Source: Clostridiales bacterium UBA1740
GTDB lineage: Bacteria > Bacillota > Clostridia > Oscillospirales > CAG-272
Length of the DNA: 25,017 nt
Assembly: GCA_002315715.1 (NCBI GenBank)
Contig: DCHY01000021.1
Span: 1 to 25,017 of the forward strand
Direction of reading: 5' to 3'
Within the stretch, counting starts at the first letter, position 1. Every line of letters begins with the position of its first letter. This document shows, in pieces, positions 1-5,379 of the stretch. The notes beneath the pieces are model-generated. The model was not told the origin of the DNA. It ran no database searches and saw nothing but the letters and a program-made list of their open reading frames with translations. The position numbers were made by a program, and so were the translations under genes.

Positions 1-58
1 GGAATAGCGAAACGCAGTGGAGCGTCAGCTTCGGCCTGCCGAAAGTCGTAGTTTTAGT

Positions 59-95
59 AAAAAAATAAGAAGCACCTTACAAGAAAGCGCTTCTT
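59..95 (-). terminator. Intrinsic terminator of tRNA-Arg
   Basis: Read on the minus strand, a 7-bp stem (AAGAAGC, 89-95, with GCTTCTT, 67-73) closes a loop of 15 bases and is followed by a T-rich run (complement of 59-66). It lies directly after the encoded CCA end of the tRNA, so it probably ends that transcript. The upstream arm touches the tRNA 3' end. Confidence 0.65.
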
Positions 96-172
96 TGGCC
101 TACCCGAAAGGATTTGAACCTTCGGCCTACAGAGTCGGAGTCTGTCGCTCTATCCAGCTGGGCTACGGGTAG
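96..172 (-). tRNA. tRNA-Arg (anticodon CCG)
   Basis: The minus strand folds as a complete cloverleaf. The 7-bp acceptor stem is CTACCCG (complement of 166-172) with CGGGTAG (complement of 100-106). The D arm has GG in its loop, the anticodon stem is ACAGA/TCTGT, and the T arm is GAAGG-TTCAAAT-CCTTT. The anticodon loop reads CTCCGAC, so the anticodon is CCG, which decodes CGG arginine codons. The discriminator base is G and the CCA tail is encoded (complement of 96-98). It has its own promoter upstream and a terminator downstream, so it appears to be a single-gene transcription unit. Confidence 0.93.
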
Positions 173-176
173 ATTT

Positions 177-196
177 GCGCTGTATTTGAACAGCGC
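177..196 (-). repeat. Hairpin at the 5' leader of pre-tRNA-Arg
   Basis: GCGCTGT (177-183) and ACAGCGC (190-196) form a perfect 7-bp GC-rich stem with a 6-base loop. It lies between the predicted transcription start (about 194-196 on the minus strand) and the mature tRNA 5' end at 172. No T-tract follows on either strand, so it does not look like a terminator. A role in RNase P processing or leader stability is only a guess. Confidence 0.5.
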
Positions 197-200
197 GTTT

Positions 201-229
201 ATTCTATCATTTTATCAAAGACTTGTCAA
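201..229 (-). promoter_or_regulatory. Sigma-A-type promoter of tRNA-Arg
   Basis: On the minus strand, TTGACA (complement of 224-229) and TAGAAT (complement of 201-206) are separated by exactly 17 bases. The -35 is a perfect match and the -10 matches five of six. It lies in the short gap after the QueG-like stop codon and points to the tRNA, which agrees with strong constitutive expression. Confidence 0.8.
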
Positions 230-250
230 GAAAAAAGCAAAAGAACCTGA

Positions 251-1057
251 TTATTCTTCCAATATTTTTACGTTTCTTTCGACAACGGCACGTCCGCGCC
301 AAGCAAAGGCACGGCGGGCAAACGCTTCGTCGTCCATGGCGTCAAGCACGGGGCGGCTGAGTGCGGGCAGGCGCTCTTGATAGAAGAAAGGAATCGGCGT
401 CTTTTCGGGGTGGCGGTTGTGCGGACAGTGACATTGGCACTCGTCGCATCCCCAAACCGTGCGGTACGCTTTCATAAGCGCGACTTCGTCCTCGGTGAGC
501 GTGCCTTTTCTTTGAGTGATGGCGGAGAGACAATCCGCCCCTTCACCGCGCAAAATGCCGGTCGGGCAGTGCACTTTGCAGGCGCCGCAGTTCTCACACG
601 AGCGAATCTCCACAGTCGGTGTCAGACCGAGTTCTTCCGGGGCGACGTCCGTCAGAATATCCGCAATAAAAACGTAGGAGCCGTATTTTTCGTTGATGAG
701 AAGCCCGTTGTCGCCGGCGATGCCGAGTCCTGCCGTGAGGGCAGCGCGTCGTTCATCCAGCGGCGAATGGTCGCCGAATACCGAAAAATGCGCGCCCGGG
801 AAAAGACTTTCAAGACCCGCCGTCAAACGTCCGCCGATTTGTGCAATGCCGAGATGGTAATCAAGCGACGCGGCGTAACGGGATAGGTTTTCGGTTTCAC
901 CCGTGTAGTAGGGAAGAAGAAACAACAAAACGCTCTTGGGAACAAAGCCAAGCCCGTCCAAAAGATGCGTCTTCGTCGTCACGACCTCGGAAAAGGGCAA
1001 AACGGCACGGTATTCGATATATTCTTTCGTAAACAGTTTTTCAATCGACGTTTGCAT
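251..1057 (-). CDS. QueG-like iron-sulfur protein (epoxyqueuosine reductase family)
   Basis: This 268-residue protein resembles epoxyqueuosine reductases, the cobalamin- and Fe-S-dependent enzymes that perform the last step of queuosine synthesis on tRNA. An N-terminal DUF1730-like region runs to about residue 135 and includes an Asp-rich stretch at 96-101 followed by a GLGIAG motif. A double [4Fe-4S] region follows: C154-x2-C157-x2-C160-x3-C164-P, C176, then C204-x2-C207-x3-C211-P. It is clearly shorter than classical QueG (about 380 residues) and lacks the C-terminal repeat region, so the exact substrate is uncertain. Short clostridial homologues of this kind are commonly annotated as epoxyqueuosine reductase. 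The start has an AGAGGTGA ribosome binding site and a well-formed promoter upstream. It is divergent from the MATE gene and ends just before the tRNA promoter. Confidence 0.75.
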   Translation of the reverse strand: MQTSIEKLFTKEYIEYRAVLPFSEVVTTKTHLLDGLGFVPKSVLLFLLPYYTGETENLSRYAASLDYHLGIAQIGGRLTAGLESLFPGAHFSVFGDHSPLDERRAALTAGLGIAGDNGLLINEKYGSYVFIADILTDVAPEELGLTPTVEIRSCENCGACKVHCPTGILRGEGADCLSAITQRKGTLTEDEVALMKAYRTVWGCDECQCHCPHNRHPEKTPIPFFYQERLPALSRPVLDAMDDEAFARRAFAWRGRAVVERNVKILEE

Positions 1058-1074
1058 ACAGTCACCTCTGTTAT

Positions 1075-1103
1075 ATTGTAACCGAAAAAAGGCTGTCTTG
1101 CAA
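1075..1103 (-). promoter_or_regulatory. Sigma-A-type promoter of the QueG-like gene
   Basis: On the minus strand, TTGCAA (complement of 1098-1103) lies 17 bases before TACAAT (complement of 1075-1080). The predicted start is about 10-12 bases ahead of the ATG at 1057, leaving just enough leader for the GAGGTGA ribosome binding site. It is back to back with the MATE promoter. Confidence 0.65.
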
Positions 1104-1117
1104 CCCCTTTTTATGGC

Positions 1118-1146
1118 TTGACTTTTTCCTTTTGATGGGCTATAAT
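1118..1146 (+). promoter_or_regulatory. Sigma-A-type promoter of the MATE gene
   Basis: TTGACT (1118-1123) and a perfect TATAAT (1141-1146) are separated by 17 bases. Transcription should start near 1153. The transcript would almost immediately enter the hairpin at 1162-1179. Confidence 0.85.
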
Positions 1147-1161
1147 AAGAGAACGATTACG

Positions 1162-1186
1162 GCTTTTCTTCGGAAAAGCATTTTTT
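1162..1186 (+). terminator. Promoter-proximal terminator-like hairpin in the MATE leader
   Basis: GCTTTTC (1162-1168) and GAAAAGC (1173-1179) form a perfect 7-bp stem. The loop is TTCG, which gives the unusually stable C(UUCG)G tetraloop. One A and six T residues follow (1181-1186). The structure has the form of an intrinsic terminator, yet it lies between a strong promoter and the gene, ending 16 bases before the ATG at 1202. An ATG-TGA start-stop pair follows at 1187-1192. Attenuation, a transcript-stabilising 5' hairpin or a short RNA product are all possible. Confidence 0.6.
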
Positions 1187-1201
1187 ATGTGAGAATCCAA
1201 C

Positions 1202-2542
1202 ATGCAGATTAAATTATCCGACCATTTTACCGCGAAAAAACTGTTGCGCTTTACGTTGCCGTCCATGGTGATGATGATTTTTACGTCCATCTACGGCATG
1301 GTGGACGGTTATTTCGTTTCCAATTACGCCGGCGAAGCCCCCTTTGCCGCCCTCAACTTAATCTTTCCGTTTTTGATGGTGTTCAGCGCCATCGGCTTTA
1401 TGATCGGTGCCGGCGGTTCGGCGCTCGTTGCCAAAACCCTCGGAGAAGGGAATAAGGACCGCGCCGACAAACTCTTCTCGATGCTCATTTGCCTTATTGT
1501 GATAGGCGGTGGCATCCTCGCCGTCGTCGGTGTCGTTTTCCTCAAACCGATAGCCATCCTGCTCGGTGCGACGGGGGAAAACGCCGTTCTTCTTCCTTAT
1601 TGTATACAGTACGGACAAATCAACCTCTTGGCGCTCGTTCCTTTTATGTTACAGTGCACCTTCCAAAGTTTCCTCGTCACGGCAGAACGTCCGAAACTCG
1701 GTCTCAAAATCGTCCTGCTTGCCGGTTTTACCAATATGATAGGTGACGCCGTTTTGGTCGGCGTCTGTGGCCTCGGACTCGTCGGCGCGGCACTCGCTAC
1801 GGCAGCGTCGCAGGTTGTCGGCGGTTTGACTCCCCTCTTCTATTTTCTCTCGAAAAAGAATAATAGCCTCTTGAAACTGAGAAAGCCCTGTTTCGATTTG
1901 CCGGCAATCGGCAAAGTCGTCACCAACGGCTTTTCGGAATTTCTATCCAACATTTCGATGTCCGTCGTCGGTATCGTCTACAATTTGATTTTGCTCGATA
2001 TAGAGGGGCAGGACGGGGTCAATGCCTACGGCATCATGATGTATCTCGGCTTTTTCTGCCTTTCTGTTTTCTTCGGCTATTCCATGGGAACCTCTCCCAT
2101 CGTCGGTTTTCATTTCGGTGCGCAGAACCGTGAGGAACTGAGAAATGTCCGCCGCATCAGTTTTCGCATCGTCGTTGCCATGTCCTTGATTATCGTGGCG
2201 ATTTCCGAGATTTTCTCGGGCTTCTTAAACGGCATTTTCGTCGGCGAGTATCCAAAACTGTATAAACTCGCCACGGACGGTTTCCGCCTTTATGCCTTAA
2301 ACTTCCTGTTAGCAGGATTCAACGTCTATGCCTCGGCATTCTTTACGGCACTCAACAACGGCATGGTCTCCGCCGTCATCTCGTTTTTCCGCACCCTCGT
2401 GCTTCAGCTTCTGTTCGTTTTTCTGCTTCCTTTATGGCTCGGCGTAAGCGGCGTTTGGCTGGCTTCCCTCGGCGTGGAATTTTGCACCCTTTTGATTTCT
2501 TCCTTCTTTTATATAAAAAATCAAAAACGGTACGGGTATTAA
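1202..2542 (+). CDS. MATE-family multidrug/Na+ efflux transporter
   Basis: This 446-residue protein has the length and the twelve hydrophobic segments usual for the MATE family, which exports cationic drugs or metabolites using Na+ or H+ gradients. The N-terminal region has the typical sequence around FTLPSMV, followed by the YGMVDGYFV and GAGGSALVAKTLGEG segments of the NorM/DinF-like group. The second half repeats the pattern (FGYSMGTSPIVGFHFGAQN). The substrate cannot be read from the sequence. The ATG at 1202 has no good ribosome binding site: the nearest purine stretch is GTGAGAA. This is unusual beside the strong sites elsewhere in the window, and fits a regulated or inefficiently translated leader. 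The P-loop gene follows 62 bases downstream with no clear terminator between them, so the two may be co-transcribed. Confidence 0.9.
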   Translation: MQIKLSDHFTAKKLLRFTLPSMVMMIFTSIYGMVDGYFVSNYAGEAPFAALNLIFPFLMVFSAIGFMIGAGGSALVAKTLGEGNKDRADKLFSMLICLIVIGGGILAVVGVVFLKPIAILLGATGENAVLLPYCIQYGQINLLALVPFMLQCTFQSFLVTAERPKLGLKIVLLAGFTNMIGDAVLVGVCGLGLVGAALATAASQVVGGLTPLFYFLSKKNNSLLKLRKPCFDLPAIGKVVTNGFSEFLSNISMSVVGIVYNLILLDIEGQDGVNAYGIMMYLGFFCLSVFFGYSMGTSPIVGFHFGAQNREELRNVRRISFRIVVAMSLIIVAISEIFSGFLNGIFVGEYPKLYKLATDGFRLYALNFLLAGFNVYASAFFTALNNGMVSAVISFFRTLVLQLLFVFLLPLWLGVSGVWLASLGVEFCTLLISSFFYIKNQKRYGY

Positions 2543-2604
2543 CTTCGGCATAACCGAATCAAAAAAGCCGTCCCCGATTCGATAGACGGTAAAGAGAGGT
2601 ACAT

Positions 2605-3117
2605 ATGAAAAAATTGGCGATAGTCATCAATGGTGCCGGCGGAGTCGGCAAGGATACCCTTTGCGCTATGGCGGCATCGGCGTTCCGCGTCAAAAACATT
2701 TCCTCCATCGATCCCATCAAGGCGGCTGCCAAGGGGCTCGGTTGGTGCGGCGGTAAAGAGGACAAAGACCGCAAATTTCTTTCGGACCTCAAAAAACTCT
2801 CCGTCGAATACAACAATTATCCGACCGTGTGGGCAAAAGCCGAGTACGACGCCTTTTTGACGGAAGACTACGACCTTTTGTTCGTCCATATCCGAGAGGG
2901 CGGGGAAATCAAAAAGTTCGTCGAAGCGACGGGCAACGAAGCCAAGACTTTGCTCATCCGCGGCGGCAGCCGTTTCTCGCACGTCGGCGCTTACGGCAAC
3001 GCGTCGGACGACGGTGTCGAAAACTATCCTTATGATTATTATTACGTAAACGAGAAGCCCCTCGAGGATGCGAAGTGGGACTTTATTGCCTTCATCTCCG
3101 ACATTTTGAAGGATTAA
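2605..3117 (+). CDS. P-loop nucleotide kinase-like protein, function unknown
   Basis: This 170-residue soluble protein has a Walker A loop at residues 10-18 (GAGGVGKDT) right after the first beta strand, as in adenylate kinase and deoxynucleoside monophosphate kinase folds. A basic segment (DRKFLSDLKK, about residues 54-64) may bind phosphates or serve as the NMP-binding region. A hydrophobic strand with an acidic end and IREGGE (about residues 89-102) resembles the position of a kinase DR/LID element. I do not recognise a specific family member, and the substrate is unknown. A GAGAGG ribosome binding site precedes the ATG. It lies between a MATE pump and the purine salvage block, so a nucleotide-related job is plausible but unproven. 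Confidence 0.7.
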   Translation: MKKLAIVINGAGGVGKDTLCAMAASAFRVKNISSIDPIKAAAKGLGWCGGKEDKDRKFLSDLKKLSVEYNNYPTVWAKAEYDAFLTEDYDLLFVHIREGGEIKKFVEATGNEAKTLLIRGGSRFSHVGAYGNASDDGVENYPYDYYYVNEKPLEDAKWDFIAFISDILKD

Positions 3118-3176
3118 TGTGGCAAAAACCACAAAAGGCACCACCGAAAAATGGACTTTTTCGACAATTTGCCTGC

Positions 3177-3205
3177 TTGACAAGCCTATGTTTCTATGGT
3201 ACAAT
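3177..3205 (+). promoter_or_regulatory. Sigma-A-type promoter of the xpt operon
   Basis: A perfect TTGACA (3177-3182) lies 17 bases before TACAAT (3200-3205). The predicted start is near 3212, about 25 bases ahead of the riboswitch aptamer, so the aptamer is within the leader transcript. Confidence 0.85.
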
Positions 3206-3236
3206 AGGCTTGCCGAAAGGCGAAAAAAGAATATTT

Positions 3237-3301
3237 ACCAATATAGGTTCGGATAAAATGGCCCGAATGTTTCTACCGCACGCCAAGTTGCGACTATTGG
3301 T
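3237..3301 (+). promoter_or_regulatory. Guanine-type purine riboswitch aptamer
   Basis: The three-way junction of the purine riboswitch can be drawn. P1 is ACCAATA (3237-3243) with TATTGGT (3295-3301). P2 is TTCGG with CCGAA around a loop containing ATGG. P3 is CGCA with TGCG around a loop of about 8 bases. The conserved J2/3 core TTTCTACC is intact. The base that sets specificity in J3/1 (GAC before TATTGG) is C, as in guanine/hypoxanthine aptamers, whereas adenine aptamers have U. The following gene is xpt, a classic target. J1/2 (TAGG) and the short P3 differ from the common consensus. Confidence 0.88.
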
Positions 3302-3347
3302 TAGAAGAAAAACCTCGGATTTTCCCCGCGGCTTTTCCTATTTGGTA

Positions 3348-3385
3348 AACAGACTTTCTTCGAAGGCCTGTTTTTTATTTTTTTT
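3348..3385 (+). terminator. Riboswitch expression platform: intrinsic terminator before xpt
   Basis: AACAGACTTT (3348-3357) pairs with AAGGCCTGTT (3363-3372) with one A-C mismatch and a CTTCG loop, followed by a long T-rich run to 3385. It ends just before the xpt ribosome binding site. By analogy with other guanine riboswitches, ligand binding should favour this terminator and switch the operon off. Confidence 0.85.
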
Positions 3386-3396
3386 GGAGATTGCTT

Positions 3397-3969
3397 ATGA
3401 AATTGATGGAAGAGAAAATCCGTGACTGCGGAAAAGTCCTGCCCGGCAACATTTTGAAAGTCGGCAATTTCTTGAATCAACAGCTTGACACCGCGTTCCT
3501 TTCCGAAGTCGGCAAGGAAATCGCACGTTTATATAAGGATAGCGGCGTGACGAAAGTCATCACCATTGAGGCGTCCGGTATCGCGATTGCCACCTTGGCG
3601 GCGCTTTACCTCGGCGTTCCCGCCGTCATCGTCAAAAAACACTCCTCCGCCAATCAGTCGAAGGACGTGTATTCCGCCGAAATCTCCTCTTTCACCCACG
3701 GAAACGTGTATACCGCCGTGGTTGCCAAAGAATATTTGAATGCAAACGACAAAGTTCTTATCGTCGATGACTTCCTTGCCGTCGGCAATGCCATCAAGGG
3801 GCTTCAGTCGATGCTCGCACAAGCAGGCGCCGAACTTGTCGGTTGCGCCATTGCCATTGAAAAAGGATTCCAGGGCGGCGGCGATTTGCTCCGCAAAGAG
3901 GGAATCCGCGTCGAATCTCTCGCTATCGTCGATTCGATGACCGACACCGACATCACGTTCCGTGCGTGA
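3397..3969 (+). CDS. xpt: Xanthine phosphoribosyltransferase
   Basis: This cytosolic enzyme of 190 residues transfers phosphoribose from PRPP to xanthine, giving XMP for guanine nucleotide salvage. It matches the Firmicute Xpt family along its whole length (Bacillus subtilis Xpt is 194 residues). Seen here are the N-terminal KVGNFLNQQLD segment, the ITIEASGIA loop (residues 56-63), a KKHSS flexible loop (80-84) and the PRPP-binding signature LIVDDFLAVGNA (121-132). The start is ATG 3397, six bases after GGAGA; an in-frame TTG at 3391 has no suitable spacing. The guanine riboswitch and terminator directly upstream indicate purine-controlled transcription. The nucleoside importer follows in the same direction 60 bases later, so salvage and uptake may be coupled. 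Confidence 0.95.
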   Translation: MKLMEEKIRDCGKVLPGNILKVGNFLNQQLDTAFLSEVGKEIARLYKDSGVTKVITIEASGIAIATLAALYLGVPAVIVKKHSSANQSKDVYSAEISSFTHGNVYTAVVAKEYLNANDKVLIVDDFLAVGNAIKGLQSMLAQAGAELVGCAIAIEKGFQGGGDLLRKEGIRVESLAIVDSMTDTDITFRA

Positions 3970-3978
3970 TCTTCTTCG

Positions 3979-4014
3979 TTTACAAGGACAAGGTCCTGTA
4001 AATAAATAATTTTT
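3979..4014 (+). terminator. Hairpin between xpt and the BMP lipoprotein gene
   Basis: TTTAC-A-AGGAC (3979-3989) pairs with GTCCT-GTAAA (3993-4002), giving a 10-bp stem with one bulged A and a 3-base loop. An interrupted A/T-rich run follows, ending in five T residues (4010-4014). It may be a partial terminator or a processing and stability element. It weakens, but does not exclude, co-transcription of xpt with the importer. Confidence 0.45.
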
Positions 4015-4029
4015 AGGAGGAACATGGAA

Positions 4030-5301
4030 ATGTTCAAAAAGGTTGTGTCTTTGGTTCTTGCACTTACCCTTTGCCTCGGCGTTGCCGCTCTCACCGCTTG
4101 TGATAACGGTAAAAACGAAAAACTCGGTCAGAGTGCCGACCTGATTCCCGAAATCGCTCTCGATACCACCGGTATCACCGTTCCCTCCACTTTCAAAATC
4201 GGTTTCATTTTCCTTCATGACGAAAACTCCACCTACGACCTCAACTTCATCAACGGCGCTAAACGCGTTCAGGCTGCTCTCGGTCTTACCGATGATCAGG
4301 TTGTTTTGAAGAAGAACATTCCCGAAGGCAACGAGTGCTACGAAGCAGCCGTTGACCTTGCAAACGCCGGCTGCTGCATCGTTTTCGCTGACTCCTTCGG
4401 TCACGAAAGCTACTTGGCACAGGCTGCAGAAGAATATCCTAACGTTCAATTCTGCCACGCTACCGGTACCACCGCACACACCGCAGGCCTTTCCAACCTC
4501 CATAACGCTTTCGCTTCTATCTACGAAGGCAGATATCTTGCAGGTATTGCTGCAGGTTTGAAACTCAACGAACTCAAAGAAGCAGGCAAACTTAAGGGTT
4601 CCACTCCTTTGATGGGTTACGTCGGCGCATTTACCTACGCTGAAGTTATCTCCGGTTACACCTCCTTCTACCTTGGCGCTAAATCCGTTTGCCCCGACGT
4701 TCAGATGAAGGTTCAGTTCACCGGTTCTTGGTACGACGAGACCGAAGAGAAGAACGCCGCTGAAGCTCTTATCGCCGCAGGTTGCGACCTTATTTCTCAG
4801 CACGCCGACTCCATGGGTGCTCCCACCGCTTGCTCCGACGCAGGTATCCCCAACGTTTCTTACAACGGTTCTACCTACGAAGGCAACGAAGAGTCCTACA
4901 TCATCGCTTCCAGAATCGACTGGGCTCCTTACTTCCTCTACATCACTAAGCAGGTTTGCGCAGGTGCGGAAATCGACACCGACTGGACCGGCTCCATCGC
5001 TACCGGCTCCGTTCTTCTTACCGGCCTTAACCTTGACGTTGCCGCAAAGGGCACCAAAGAAGCTATCGAAACTGCTATCGCTCAGTTCAAAGCAGGTACT
5101 CTTGACGTGTTCAAGACTTCCGAATTCACCGTAAAAGGCGCCGCTTTGACCACTTACATGGCAGACGTTAATACCGACCCCGCTTACACGCCCGACACCC
5201 AGGTAATCAGCGACGGCGCATTCCAGGAATCTTCCTTCCGTTCCGCTCCTTACTTCGACGTTCAGATCGACGGTATCGAACTTCTTAACGCTAAATACTA
5301 A
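4030..5301 (+). CDS. BMP-family nucleoside-binding lipoprotein
   Basis: This is the extracellular substrate-binding component of an ABC importer in the BMP/PnrA family, which mostly binds purine nucleosides. The 423 residues begin with a lipoprotein signal peptide: basic MFKK, a hydrophobic core and the lipobox LTAC with the lipidated Cys at 24. The mature part has the family pattern IGFIF...NFINGAKR, a VFADSFGHE segment and the hinge region GRYLAGIAAG. An AGGAGG site (4015-4020) lies only 3 bases from ATG 4024 but 9 bases from ATG 4030, so 4030 is preferred; 4024 is the alternative. Codon choice (many GCT, CTT, TCC and AGA) differs from its neighbours and suggests high expression. The ATPase and two permeases follow after a strong hairpin. 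Confidence 0.93.
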   Translation: MFKKVVSLVLALTLCLGVAALTACDNGKNEKLGQSADLIPEIALDTTGITVPSTFKIGFIFLHDENSTYDLNFINGAKRVQAALGLTDDQVVLKKNIPEGNECYEAAVDLANAGCCIVFADSFGHESYLAQAAEEYPNVQFCHATGTTAHTAGLSNLHNAFASIYEGRYLAGIAAGLKLNELKEAGKLKGSTPLMGYVGAFTYAEVISGYTSFYLGAKSVCPDVQMKVQFTGSWYDETEEKNAAEALIAAGCDLISQHADSMGAPTACSDAGIPNVSYNGSTYEGNEESYIIASRIDWAPYFLYITKQVCAGAEIDTDWTGSIATGSVLLTGLNLDVAAKGTKEAIETAIAQFKAGTLDVFKTSEFTVKGAALTTYMADVNTDPAYTPDTQVISDGAFQESSFRSAPYFDVQIDGIELLNAKY

Positions 5302-5318
5302 TCTTTGATGATATTCGA

Positions 5319-5356
5319 AAAAGGCGGAGCCAACGCTCCGCCTTTTACCCCTTTTT
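5319..5356 (+). terminator. Intercistronic hairpin/partial terminator after the binding-protein gene
   Basis: AAAAGGCGGAGC (5319-5330) and GCTCCGCCTTTT (5335-5346) form a perfect 12-bp stem with a CAAC loop; a second T run follows at 5352-5356. It lies between the binding-protein gene and the ATPase gene. Such hairpins often protect the upstream message and limit read-through, so that binding protein exceeds transporter. Confidence 0.85.
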
Positions 5357-5379
5357 AGAAGAAAGACAAGGAGACTTTT

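Noticed and set aside
3145..3163. CGAAAAA/TTTTTCG hairpin after the P-loop gene as a terminator
   Set aside because: The stem is almost all A-T and no T run follows, so I could not defend it as a terminator.
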